Origin: Miltoncostaea sp963771025 | Lineage (GTDB): Bacteria > Actinomycetota > Thermoleophilia > Miltoncostaeales > Miltoncostaeaceae | Assembly (NCBI GenBank): GCA_963771025.1 | Contig: CAVYRL010000001.1 | Coordinates: forward strand, 920,441 to 984,440 | Length of the DNA stretch: 64,000 bases | Reading direction: 5' to 3' | Notes under the pieces: generated by a model | The model's database searches: none | Seen by the model: only the letters and a program-made list of their open reading frames with translations | Told to the model about the DNA's origin: nothing | Translations under genes and position numbers: made by a program | Part shown: piece by piece, positions 31,782-40,195 of the stretch | Layout: each line of letters starts with the position of its first letter | Position numbering within the stretch: position 1 is the stretch's first letter

Positions 31782-31816
31782 GGCCCCCGGACCCGGCGGT
31801 ACACTCGCCCCGCCGG

Positions 31817-31901
31817 GGGGACGTGGCGGAACGGCAGACGCGGCGGTCTCAAACACCGCTGAGGGGCAACCCTCGTGTGGGTTCGACTCCCACCGTCCCC
31901 A
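31817..31901 (+). tRNA. tRNA-Leu (CAA)
   Basis: 85-nt class II tRNA. Acceptor stem GGGGACG pairs with CGTCCCC (31894-31900), discriminator A at 31901. Anticodon stem GCGGT/ACCGC encloses loop CTCAAAC, giving anticodon CAA (31850-31852) for codon UUG. A long variable arm (GAGGG-GCAA-CCCTC) and T-arm GTGGG-TTCGACT-CCCAC follow. CCA is not encoded. A TACACT hexamer 12 bp upstream is a plausible -10 box. Its 3' part is repeated three times downstream. Confidence 0.95.
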
Positions 31902-32145
31902 TGCGTTTTCTGGCTTGTGGACAGGGATCTCGGCAAGGTAAGCGTCGGGGTCGCCATCCGCTCAAGACCGCCCAAGACCGCCCGTTTTCGTGGTCGACTG
32001 GCCCACAACTGGCCCGCAGTGTGGAGCCGCCCCCCGCTGGCTCACGCTCACGCGCGCCAGAACACCCCGCTCGCCATCCGGCGCCGGCGCTGTAGCTCCA
32101 CGTTTTCGCGCCGTCCGCCTCCCGGGTAGGCGCGCCCTTCGGCGA

Positions 32146-32178
32146 GGGCGCTGGGGGATTCGGCGACCCCCAGCGCCC
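32146..32178. terminator. 12-bp hairpin downstream of tRNA-Leu
   Basis: Perfect inverted repeat GGGCGCTGGGGG/CCCCCAGCGCCC with a 9-nt loop, about 245 bp after the tRNA. It could end a transcript from the tRNA or mark an old element; no gene ends nearby. Confidence 0.4.
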
Positions 32179-32614
32179 GCGAAATCCGCCCCTCGACCGT
32201 ACCACCGGTCGCCCTAAGGCGGGACCAGGGGGTGACCTAAGTCACGTCGTGCCGCTCGCGTCGCTCCCGTCGCCGCTCGACGAGGGTGGCCTTCTCCTTC
32301 AGCGCGCAGCCGAGGCCAGGGAACTGGCGGCGGCCGTCCGCCACCTACCTCGCCTCGTCAGACACGCCGGCGCCAGCCGTCTCAGGGCCGCCCGAGCGCG
32401 CGAAACGGCAGCGCGTGATCCCCAATGTCCGGCCGTTCGTCCGCAGTGGTCATGCATCCGGGGATCCCCTTCGCAATGGGGTTCCAAGTTCGCAAGCCCG
32501 CCGTCGCCCGGCAGGGGTGGTCTCGTCCGGGCATCGCCTGGACGGGTGGAAGGGCCTGCCCATAAGCCTCCTCCCGCGCGCTATGCGGCTTCCTTGAGCG
32601 ACCGTCCGGCTCGT

Positions 32615-32820
32615 TCATCTCGACAGCTGCGGGCACACCACTTCTGGGTGCGAGGTCGGGTGACGAGCCCCGCGCCGGCCGCGCGTCCCTGAGCGCGGGT
32701 GCAGGCCGCGACGGGCATCGGCCCGTCGTCGAGCACGCCGACGTGGGTGCCGCGGCCGGACGAAGGTGTCCGCCCGAAGTCCGGGCAAACGTCCGGCAGC
32801 CTCCTCGCGGGTCAACACAT
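32615..32820 (-). pseudogene. Possible excisionase/HTH remnant
   Basis: The leftward frame begins VLTREEAAGRLPGLRADTF, resembling the N-terminus of excisionase-type winged-helix proteins (LTREEAAxxLGVSxDTFxRH). The similarity then breaks; readable segments continue in another frame (THVGVLDDGPMPVAAC). If genuine it is a frameshifted relic of a mobile-element gene, fitting the tRNA-fragment repeats. Short length makes this tentative. Confidence 0.25.
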
Positions 32821-32911
32821 CGCCTTTGTCACGCGGATGCGACCTTCCACCACTCGGCGGTCTCGCTCAGTTAGAGCGTTCCCTCCTGTGGGTTCGAGGA
32901 TCTGCCAGACC

Positions 32912-33598
32912 TCATTGACGCTCGGAATCGCCCCGATCCGATGAGTCGCTTCCCCAATAGAGATTGCGCTCGTACTCGTCGTCGAGGAACCGCTGCACCC
33001 GTTCGGTCGTGACATCGGGCATGGCGATGTGCTCTTTGAGAATCCTTGCCGGGGAGGGAAGGTCCGCGCGGTCAGGCCACCGTTCCGGCTCCCAGAGGCC
33101 GGACCGCTTCAGGGCCTTGGCGCAGTGGATGAACGCTTCCTCCACCTCGACGCCGAGGGCCGCGCTCGGCGTGGTTCCGGCGAGCGGGTGGGCGGACAGG
33201 AGCCGGCTGTCGCGCACGACTGCGGCACGGCCGTTGACCCGCAGGGTCTCCCCGAGGCCGGGGATGAGGAAGAGGAGCCCGGCGTGCCCGCCCTCCACGA
33301 CGTTCCTGAACGAGTCGATCCGTCGATTCCCCGGAGCATCGGCGAGCAGGAGGTGGTGCTCATCGAGCACCGCGACGAAACCGGGCGGTCCGCCACGCGG
33401 GGAGACGTCGCATCTGCCCTCGCCATCCGCCGTCGCCACCAGGACGAAGGGAGAGTGGGCGATGAAGTCGCGGCAGTGCTCGTCGAGGTGACCGATTGCC
33501 TTGCGCACGATCGCCTCGGACGGAACCCCGTAGAGCCCCGCGAGCCCCTCGGGGGAGTCGATCACCTCGCCGAAGGCCCGCTCTGCTTCCTGGGACAT
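32912..33598 (-). CDS. PPOX-class FMN flavoprotein (MSMEG_1061-like)
   Basis: 228-residue split-barrel flavoprotein of the pyridoxamine-phosphate-oxidase-like group. Matching blocks: HCRDFIAHSPFVLVATADGEGRCDVSPRGG (spread over two strands), DEHHLLLADAPGNRRIDSFRNVV and the GLLFLIPGLGETLRVNGRA sheet. The GNRRxDS and LRVNGRA motifs are typical of the MSMEG_1061 family. Substrate unknown. ATG 33598. It lies in island module 1, 266 bp after the broken monooxygenase gene on the same strand; no gene is seen in that gap. Confidence 0.85.
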   Translation of the reverse strand: MSQEAERAFGEVIDSPEGLAGLYGVPSEAIVRKAIGHLDEHCRDFIAHSPFVLVATADGEGRCDVSPRGGPPGFVAVLDEHHLLLADAPGNRRIDSFRNVVEGGHAGLLFLIPGLGETLRVNGRAAVVRDSRLLSAHPLAGTTPSAALGVEVEEAFIHCAKALKRSGLWEPERWPDRADLPSPARILKEHIAMPDVTTERVQRFLDDEYERNLYWGSDSSDRGDSERQ

Positions 33599-33864
33599 CC
33601 CTTCCGCCTTGCCGACGGCACCCGGAAGCCTACCCCCGCCCACCGGTCGTGCAAGCCGTGGCGCGCGGCGCGAACCGGACGACGGGTCCGGTTGATCGCC
33701 GGCGCCAGGCTTCTCAACGCCGCCGCCTTCCTCGTGGTCGTCCACACTCTGCTCGTGCTCGGCGTGATGAACCGGCCGGGATCGCGGTCCCTCGATAGTG
33801 GTCCGCCGCGTCCTCGCCGCGCGACCGTTCCAGACGAGGATCGAGGTCGCATCGCGATCCTCGG

Positions 33865-34999
33865 TCACGGCGCGCGCCCTTCCCGCGCGCTTCCCGAGCT
33901 CGCAAGCGCCGGCGTCGGACGGCTCGGCGGCCGCGACCCGATGTGTCTCGCGACGCGTTCTGCATCGCTGGCCGTTCCGGCGATCAGCATCGAGGCAAAT
34001 GAGTGGAGGAAGAGCATCCCGACGAAGTAGAGACCGGGGGCAGAGTCCACGACCCCGCGGTACTGGACGGGATATCCGTCCGGGCCGATCTCGAAGGGAA
34101 CCCGAAGCCACGAATAGTCGGGGCGGAACCCCGTGCACCAGATCACGTTGCGAACGTCGACGACGCGGCCGTCCTCGAGGACTGGCATGCCGTCCTCGAC
34201 GCTCACGGTGCGGGCGAGGACCCGTTCCACTCCGGCGGCCAGCAGGTCCTTCCTTCGGTAGCGCAGGAGCGGCGCGCCGCCGTGCCGGACGTGCGAGCGC
34301 ATCCTGCGACCGAGCGGTGTGTCGAACGGTGAGGACGTGCGACCCGACGAAGAAGAGCCCCCGGAAGCCGAGACGCCCGCGCCGAGTCTCGACGGACGCC
34401 GGGATCTGGCCGGTGTCTCGTCCCGAGAGGATCGTTTCGTGCCCGGAGGACGCCTCGTAGGCGATGTCGGATCCGGAATGGCTCGCGCCGACCACGAGCA
34501 CGGGGCCTTCTTGCAGCTGGGAGAGGTTTCGGTAGTCGCTCGAGTGGAGCTGCGTGATCCGCGGGTCGAGCTCCGTAGCGAAGCTCGGAACGACCGGCTT
34601 CTGCATCACCCCGGACGCGACGACGACCGTCTCGGACTCGAGCGTGTGGTCGTTCGCGGTGACACGGTAGCGCTCGTCCTCTCGCGAGAGGTCGTGTACG
34701 ACCGTGCCCGTGCGGACGGGCAGGGCGAAGTGCGCAGCGTAGGCCTCGAGGTAGTCCCCCATCTCGTGCGCGGTCGGGAAGGAGTTGCGTCTCGCGGGGA
34801 AGCGCATCCCTGGGAGCCCGTCGTAGCTCGCCGGCGAGTAGAGCCTGAGGGAGTCCCAGCGCTTCCGCCAGGAGTCGCCGATGCGCTCGTTCGCGTCAAG
34901 GATCACGAAGGAGCGCCCTCGCTTCGCAAGGTGGTACCCGGTCGCGAGACCTGCCTGGCCCCCGCCGACGACGATCGTGTCGAACCGCTCTCGTTCCAC
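33865..34999 (-). pseudogene. Flavin-containing monooxygenase (CzcO-like), frameshifted
   Basis: FAD/NAD(P)H oxidoreductase of the FMO/CzcO type. The first part (GTG 34999, AAGGAGG upstream) has the FAD Rossmann VVGGGQAGLATGYHL, an RLYSPASYDGLPGM block and the NADPH Rossmann VLVVGASHSGSDIA. Near 34327-34331 the frame breaks: FFVGSHVLT continues as FDTPLGRRMRSHVRHGG only after skipping one base. The second part then runs intact (VIWCTGFRPDYSWL, GLYFVGMLFLHSFASML) to a stop at 33865. Joined, ~377 residues, normal length. Both halves look conserved, so the shift is either recent or a sequence error. Confidence 0.75.
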
Positions 35000-35146
35000 C
35001 TTCGTCCTCCTTGTCGTTGCTCTCGACGCTAGGAGGAACGCGGCGGTGCCACATCGCGAGAATCCACCAACTTGCAGGAACCGCGCGGTGGTGATTTCTG
35101 ACCAGGCGCTCAGACCCGAGGACACGGCCGCGGCGTCCCGCGGGGC

Positions 35147-36766
35147 TCAGGCGAGGTCGTGCTCGAAGGCGAACGCGGTCGCCGCGGCGCGGGAGGGGAC
35201 GCCGAGCTTGGCGAAAATGTTCTGGAGGTGGCGAGCGACGGTGTGCTCGCTGATGAGGAGGGCTCCGGCGATCTCCCTGTTGCTCTTCCCCGACGCCACG
35301 AGGCGCAGCACCTCCAGCTCGCGCCGCGAGAGCCCGTGGGCGTCGGCGGCAGGTGAGGTCAAGCGGGCGACCTCCGGCTTCGCGCCGAGGCGCTCGAAGA
35401 TGCCGCGGGCGGCGTCGACCTCCAGTCCGGCTGCCTCCTCGTCGCCGAGGAGGCGACAGGCCTCGCCGACAAGGGCCCGGGTGCGCGCGATCTCGTACGG
35501 GGCCTCGAGCGCCTGCCAGATGTCACCTGCTGTGTTGAGCGCGGCGAGTGCGGACTGCGCGTCGCCCTCCGCGAGCTCGACCGCACCCCGCGCGTGGGCG
35601 ACGATGCCCTCGAGCATCGCGCTCTCGTAACCGCCGGCGAGCTCCTCGAGCTCGCCGCAGGCCCGGCGTGCGCTGTCCGTGTCGCCCACGGAAAGCATGA
35701 TCTCGACGTACGCCGGGAGCAGGCGCACGCGATCGAGGAGCTGTGTTGCGCCCACCTCTGCCCGCCGAATCGCGGTCGCAGCCGCCGCGGTTCGTCCCTG
35801 GCCGAGCCGCAACTGCGCGAGGCCGGGCTGCGGGTCCCAGCCGAGCGCGCTGGCCTCCTCGTACGCCTTCTCGGCCGCGCCGAACGCGCCCAGGAGCCGA
35901 AGGAGCTCTCCCTGGCGGTAACGGGCGAGGCCCGCGGCAGGGTTCGTCGTCTCGAGAAAGCGCTCCCCCGCCCGGCGTGCCTCCTCCAGCGCTTCGCGCC
36001 AGGAGCCGTCGAGTTGCAGGATCTCAGCGCGATGGACGAGGCAGCGACCTGTGAACGCCACCATCTCCGGTTGCAACGCCCACCAGTCCGAGAGCGCCCT
36101 CGTCCACTCGCGAGCGCGCCGCACCTCGTACACCTCCTGGCAGGCAAGGATGACGCCGCAGTAGACGATTCCCGTGACGATGGGCGAGAGGTCGTCGGCG
36201 GTGACCGCGACCATGGCTTCGTCGAGCAGCGCGAGACCTTCTTGCACGCGCCCGTCCTTGATCAACATGTGACCCTGCCCATGCGCCGCGAGCGCGAAGA
36301 GGTCGCGGTCGCCGAAGCGCTCGCCGATCCGAACGGCCTCGCTCGCTGCTTCGGCCGCCGATGCGAAGTCCCCGGCGGCTTGGTGCTGGAACATCAGGGG
36401 AAGGAGGAGGTAGCCGCGCTCGGCGCAGGCGTCCTCGTCCTCGAGCAGCCGTTGCGCCCGGCCGAGCCAGCCGGTCGCGGGGCCGATCTGGCCCCGCGAT
36501 GCGAGATTAAGGCCGACCCAGATCGCACTCCTGGTCGCGCGTCGTGTCGTGCCCGCCTCCAGGTGGCGCCGGTGTGCGCGCTCGAGCCACGCGACCGACT
36601 CGTCCTCGCGTCCGAGCATGAACGCGCACGTCGCGAGCGCGTCGAGGTCGTCGCCGGCCAGACCCTCGTCGCCGTCGAACGCCGTCAGCGACTCGTAGGC
36701 CGCGAGCCATGCCCGCTCCGCATACGCCTGTCGGCCTCGCTCGAGTTCGTTGACGCGATCGCGCAT
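35147..36766 (-). CDS. LuxR-family regulator with TPR-like sensor region
   Basis: 539 residues from ATG 36766 (GAGGAG 11 bp upstream). The N-terminal ~450 residues are helical repeats of TPR/MalT type (many AxxxAxxxL pairs, e.g. AGDFASAAEAASEAVRIGERF). The last ~65 residues are a LuxR helix-turn-helix (LSRRELEVLRLVASGKSNRE, then ISEHTVARHLQNIFAKL). No AAA ATPase is present. It is upstream of the monooxygenase and PPOX genes on the same strand (147-bp gap) and probably controls them. The 456 bp upstream to the tRNA fragment holds its promoter and no gene. Confidence 0.88.
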   Translation of the reverse strand: MRDRVNELERGRQAYAERAWLAAYESLTAFDGDEGLAGDDLDALATCAFMLGREDESVAWLERAHRRHLEAGTTRRATRSAIWVGLNLASRGQIGPATGWLGRAQRLLEDEDACAERGYLLLPLMFQHQAAGDFASAAEAASEAVRIGERFGDRDLFALAAHGQGHMLIKDGRVQEGLALLDEAMVAVTADDLSPIVTGIVYCGVILACQEVYEVRRAREWTRALSDWWALQPEMVAFTGRCLVHRAEILQLDGSWREALEEARRAGERFLETTNPAAGLARYRQGELLRLLGAFGAAEKAYEEASALGWDPQPGLAQLRLGQGRTAAAATAIRRAEVGATQLLDRVRLLPAYVEIMLSVGDTDSARRACGELEELAGGYESAMLEGIVAHARGAVELAEGDAQSALAALNTAGDIWQALEAPYEIARTRALVGEACRLLGDEEAAGLEVDAARGIFERLGAKPEVARLTSPAADAHGLSRRELEVLRLVASGKSNREIAGALLISEHTVARHLQNIFAKLGVPSRAAATAFAFEHDLA

Positions 36767-37222
36767 CCGGCGGCTCACTCCTCGCTGAAACGTTACCCCC
36801 GCGTCGTCGTCGCAAGAAGCAACGGAGGCCGGTGAGCGAGCCCGAACGCCGACGGCCATCTCACCAAGCGAGTTTCTAGGCCCCGGCGAGGCCAAGCGCC
36901 GGCGAGCTCGTACCATGGTCCCTCCTACAGGCACATGGCGCCTGCTTTGGGAGCCTCCCCTTTCCCAGGACGGTTCTCACGAGGGGCCCAGGCTCGCAGC
37001 AGGAGCCCGGGAAAGACGCCGATTGCGACAACTGACTCTCCCCGCGACACGGCGAAAGCGCACGAGAATCGGCGAGCGGAGGCCATCGGGCTGAGATGTC
37101 GGGACCTCAGCCAGGGCGGGTCAAACGGCCTGCAGAGGTCCGCTCGTCCGGGCATTCGTCCGCGCAACCTCCGTGCTGATCGGAGCATCGCCTTCGCCAA
37201 GCCGATGTGGCATACCCACCCT
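36767..37222. other. Intergenic DNA between LuxR gene and tRNA fragment
   Basis: 456 bp with no supported gene; mixed base composition. It contains the upstream region of the LuxR-TPR regulator. Nothing else identified. Confidence 0.5.
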
Positions 37223-37283
37223 GCGGTCTCAAACACCGCTGAGGGGCAACCCTCGTGTGGGTTCGACTCCCACCGTCCCCATG
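37223..37283 (+). repeat. tRNA-Leu 3' fragment, copy 2 (61/61 identical)
   Basis: Exact 61-nt copy of 31843-31903: from the anticodon stem through the variable arm, T-arm, acceptor 3' strand and two bases beyond. The 5' half of the tRNA is missing, so it is not a functional tRNA. This is what an att repeat left by integration into a tRNA gene looks like. It bounds island module 1 (31904-37222). Confidence 0.92.
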
Positions 37284-37761
37284 GGGAATCTCGGTTGGGA
37301 ACTGGGCTTTGGGCCTTGCCCTGTCGGTGGAATCGAGTCCGGCGGAATCCGCTCAAGGCCGCTCACTCGGGCGGTCGACGACGCATTGAGTCGCAGCTCA
37401 GGAGCGGTACACGGTGCCATCTTCGCACCGGGTCGCTATGCCCTCGTCGAGGTCCCGACGCTCCTTCCCCCAACCCGGAGACGGATCATCCTGGCTACCA
37501 GGCTGCGCTGGGAGCCTTCTCGTTCCTCGGCCACCCCTCGGCGTCACCGGATCCCGAGTCAGAGGTGGCGGGAGCCTGCGACGCCGACGTCAAGCGTTCC
37601 GAAGCGGACCAGCAGTAGCCCGCCCGGCTCCGAACCGGGGGCGGGCGAGATGGCGTCAGCGGAGGGTTGCAGCCAGGCGCCTGGGTCACCTGCCAACGGG
37701 AGCGCTGCGCCACAAGTAGCGTAGCGGTCCCCATTCCCGCACCGTGTCCCGAGGAGATGTC
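37284..37761. other. Intergenic DNA after tRNA fragment 2
   Basis: 478 bp with no supported gene. It begins GGGGAATCTCGG and includes CCGCTCAAGGCCGCTCA, faintly like the post-tRNA sequence at the other copies. The last bases hold the Shine-Dalgarno sequence of the next gene. Confidence 0.5.
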
Positions 37762-38442
37762 ATGGCCGAGCTCGCCGCGCCGCAGATGGTCGTCAACAGC
37801 CGCATGCTCTACACGAGTTGGATGCCGGCCGATCCCGAGGCCGCGGCGGCGCTCCTGCCGGCGGGCGGTCCAACGCCCGCAGGGCCCGTCTACATGAACC
37901 AGTACGTGGTCAACCGCGACGAGCAGACCACGGGCTTCGGGGCCTACTCGCTGACCTACCTCGGCCTCGACATCGCCGGGATGATGGACCCCCAGGGGGT
38001 GATCCCGGCGCGGTACATCCTCTTCTACTTCAACTCGTCCGAGATCATGCGCGAGTACACGGTGCGCGAGTACGACCTGCCGGCCGTCCCCGGGGCGACG
38101 AGCGTGGAGGCCGCCGACGGCCGCGTGGTGGCCACAACCTCGCTCGACGGCACACCGGTGATCCGCTCGGAGGCCGTCATCGGGCCGGACATCCTGATGA
38201 CCTTCTGCGGTCAGCTCACCTACGTGCGCCAGAAGGCGGGCCGGTTCATGGCGGGCAACTTCCCCTTCATCGCCGACCTGGCCGACGGCTTCGAGGTGCG
38301 CTCGGTGGAGTTCCTCGACCCGAGCCACCCGGTCTACGCCCTCCGGCCGGCGGACCCGATCCAGGTGGTGGCGGAGGGGTCGTTCTACTCGCCGGACGAC
38401 TCTTTCGTGTACCCCGGCGGCGTGGACGAGGTGAGCTTCTGA
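37762..38442 (+). CDS. Acetoacetate decarboxylase-like protein (tentative)
   Basis: 226 residues from ATG 37762 with GAGGAG 5 bp upstream. The beta-rich pattern, the MNQYVVNRDEQTTGFGAYSL stretch, ARYILFYFNSS and the repeated strand pairs fit the ADC-like fold, which includes decarboxylases and cyclases. I do not see the Glu-x-Lys active-site context clearly enough to assign a reaction; K near QLTYVRQKAGRF is a candidate Schiff-base lysine. It is the only gene of island module 2. Codon use is high-GC like the chromosome. Confidence 0.6.
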   Translation: MAELAAPQMVVNSRMLYTSWMPADPEAAAALLPAGGPTPAGPVYMNQYVVNRDEQTTGFGAYSLTYLGLDIAGMMDPQGVIPARYILFYFNSSEIMREYTVREYDLPAVPGATSVEAADGRVVATTSLDGTPVIRSEAVIGPDILMTFCGQLTYVRQKAGRFMAGNFPFIADLADGFEVRSVEFLDPSHPVYALRPADPIQVVAEGSFYSPDDSFVYPGGVDEVSF

Positions 38443-38608
38443 TCGGGCGATTCGGATCGAGGCGGACCGTATTTCGCGGTACGGCGACTCGATGGCTGCG
38501 CTCCCGTGGGTCAACTACGACTGAGCCGTGTGCGGCGCACAGCGTCGCGCAGGACCAGGAGATCTGCCCACAGCCCTAGCCAGCAGCGGCATCCGCGCTC
38601 AGAACGCA
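38443..38608. other. Intergenic DNA before tRNA fragment 3
   Basis: 166 bp without a gene; together with the repeat and its 3' flank it forms a 612-bp gene-free stretch to 39054. Confidence 0.4.
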
Positions 38609-38733
38609 GCGGTCTCAAACGCCGCTGAGGGGCAACCCTGGTGTGAGTTCGGCTCCCGCCGTCCCCCCGGGGTTTGCTCCTTGGTGACGGCGATCTCGGC
38701 TTGCTTGCGCACCGGCCGCTCATCCGCTCGGAG
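38609..38733 (+). repeat. tRNA-Leu 3' fragment, copy 3, with extended downstream repeat
   Basis: 38609-38667 aligns with the tRNA 3' part (31843-31901) with six mismatches in 59 nt. From 38621 to 38733 it forms a ~113-bp direct repeat with 44267-44378, nearly identical, extending 65 bp past the tRNA end (TTTGCTCCTTGGTGACGGCG, then GATCTCGGC and CATCCGCTCGGAG). It bounds module 2 on the left and module 3 on the right. Confidence 0.9.
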
Positions 38734-39054
38734 AGGGTGGGGAGCGCTGGGGAAGAGTTGGCCTCGTCCGGGCAGCGTCCGGACAGAGATCAGAACGGGG
38801 CCCCTCCCCCGTCTCCCGCGGGGTGGCCCCGCAACCGCGGCGAGACCAGCCTGCAGGTGCCGCGCCCGCCGCGCCCGGTGAGATCCCAGCCCTTGAGCGT
38901 ACCGTCCCCGCGCTCGTCTGACCCCACCCCCCTACCGCCTCTCGCGGCGGCAAGCGTTGGGGGTTTGCCCCATGCGGACAGCGCGCGGCCCCTCTTACTG
39001 TCGCCCTACCGGCGACCGACTCGCGTCGTCGCCAGTTCCGACAAGGAGGCAGAC
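38734..39054. other. Leader region of methyltransferase gene
   Basis: About 320 bp with no gene. It contains CTCGTCCGGGCAGCGTCCGGAC near 38764, similar to CTCGTCCGGGCATCGCCTGGAC near 32521 in module 1, another hint of repeated element ends. AAGGAGG at ~39042 is the ribosome-binding site for 39055. Confidence 0.5.
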
Positions 39055-40137
39055 ATGACCAGCGCCACGACGGCACCACCTGCGGTCGATACGGACAAGC
39101 TGATGGCCTTCGTCTTCCGAGCCGTCGACGAGGTCGGGGGCACTCTCAACGCGGCGCTCGTCTTGATGGGGGACAAGCTCGGCCTCTATCGAGCCATGGC
39201 GGGCGCGGGCGCGGTGACCTCGGGAGAGCTTGCCGAGCGCTCTCGCGTCGCCGAGCGTTACGTCCGCGAGTGGCTGAACGCCCAGGCGGCGGGCGGCTAC
39301 GTCGAGTACGACCCGGCGAGCGGCCGCTACACCCTCCCGCCCGAGCAGACAGTGGCGCTGACCGACGAGGAGAGCCCGGCCTATCTGCCCGGCTTCTTCC
39401 AGGTCGCGATCGGCTCGGTCCTTGACTCTCCGAGGGTGACTGACGCCGCCCGCAGCGGCGCCGGCCTCGGCTGGCACGAGCATAACCACGACGTCTTCCG
39501 TGGCTGCGAGCGATTCTTTCGGACCGGCTACAACGCGAACCTCGTCTCGTCGTGGCTGCCCGCCCTGGAGGGCGTGGTCGAGAAGCTCGAGCGCGGCGCT
39601 CTCGTGGCCGACGTCGGGTGTGGACACGGCGCTTCGACCATCCTGATGGCAAGGGCCTTCCCCAGGTCGACTTTCGTCGGCTCCGACTACCACGCGGGCT
39701 CGATCGAGACCGCCCGCGAGCGGGCCCAGAAGGCGGGCCTCGAAACGCGCGTCCGCTTCGAGGTCGCACCGGCCACAGCCTTGCGCGGCGCGGGCTATGA
39801 CCTCGTGACGATGTTCGACTGCTTGCACGACATGGGCGACCCTGTTGGTGCAGCGCGCCAGGTCTACAAGTCCCTGGCGCCGGATGGCACCTGGATGATC
39901 GTCGAGCCGGCCGCCGGCGACAACGTCGAGGACAACCTCAACCCGGTGGGACGGGCCTACTACGCCTTCTCCACCCTCCTTTGCACGCCGGCGTCGTTGT
40001 CGCAGGACGTCGGCCTCGCCCTCGGCGCCCAGGCCGGTGAGAAGCGGATCGGGGAGGTCGTGACCGGGGGCGGATTCACACGCTTCCGCCGCGCCACCGA
40101 GACGCCCTTCAACCTCGTCCTCGAGGCGAGGCGCTAG
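39055..40137 (+). CDS. SAM-dependent methyltransferase with N-terminal winged helix
   Basis: 360 residues. The N-terminal ~90 residues form a winged-helix dimerisation domain (GLYRAMAGAGAVTSGELAER, then RYVREWLNAQAAGGYV). The C-terminal domain is a class I methyltransferase with motif I VADVGCGHGASTILMA, an acidic ribose-binding residue in VGSDYHAGSI, and motif IV FDCLHDMGDP. It resembles the mycobacterial Rv2258c group of small-molecule methyltransferases; the acceptor is unknown. It is 58 bp before the alcohol dehydrogenase and likely co-transcribed. Confidence 0.87.
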   Translation: MTSATTAPPAVDTDKLMAFVFRAVDEVGGTLNAALVLMGDKLGLYRAMAGAGAVTSGELAERSRVAERYVREWLNAQAAGGYVEYDPASGRYTLPPEQTVALTDEESPAYLPGFFQVAIGSVLDSPRVTDAARSGAGLGWHEHNHDVFRGCERFFRTGYNANLVSSWLPALEGVVEKLERGALVADVGCGHGASTILMARAFPRSTFVGSDYHAGSIETARERAQKAGLETRVRFEVAPATALRGAGYDLVTMFDCLHDMGDPVGAARQVYKSLAPDGTWMIVEPAAGDNVEDNLNPVGRAYYAFSTLLCTPASLSQDVGLALGAQAGEKRIGEVVTGGGFTRFRRATETPFNLVLEARR

Positions 40138-40195
40138 CGCTCACGCGAGAGCCGGCACCGCAGCGCATCCAGGACGGACCTCAGGAGGAGGAGCT

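Larger units (their letters stand above)
31902..32911. other. 1-kb region after tRNA-Leu with decayed sequence
   Basis: No intact gene. The first ~70 bp (to CCGCTC near 31965) resembles the sequence that follows the third and fourth tRNA fragments (shared GATCTCGGC and CATCCGCTC words), so it is part of the repeated attachment-like unit. A 12-bp hairpin lies at 32146-32178, an excisionase-like remnant at 32615-32820 and a tRNA-like scrap near 32866-32900. Base composition is more mixed than in flanking genes. Confidence 0.6.

Noticed and set aside
31849..32205. Leftward frames over the tRNA-Leu copies reading VGVEPTRGLPLSG or GGSRTHTRVAPQR (also near 37229, 38511 and 44280)
   Set aside because: These are antisense translations of the tRNA-Leu 3' half, a frequent false gene in annotations; no independent coding support.
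32866..32900. Functional tRNA gene
   Set aside because: D-arm- and T-arm-like words are present, but there is no room for an anticodon arm and no acceptor pairing.
37223..37283. Second intact tRNA-Leu
   Set aside because: The acceptor 5' strand and D-arm are absent upstream, so it is a fragment only.
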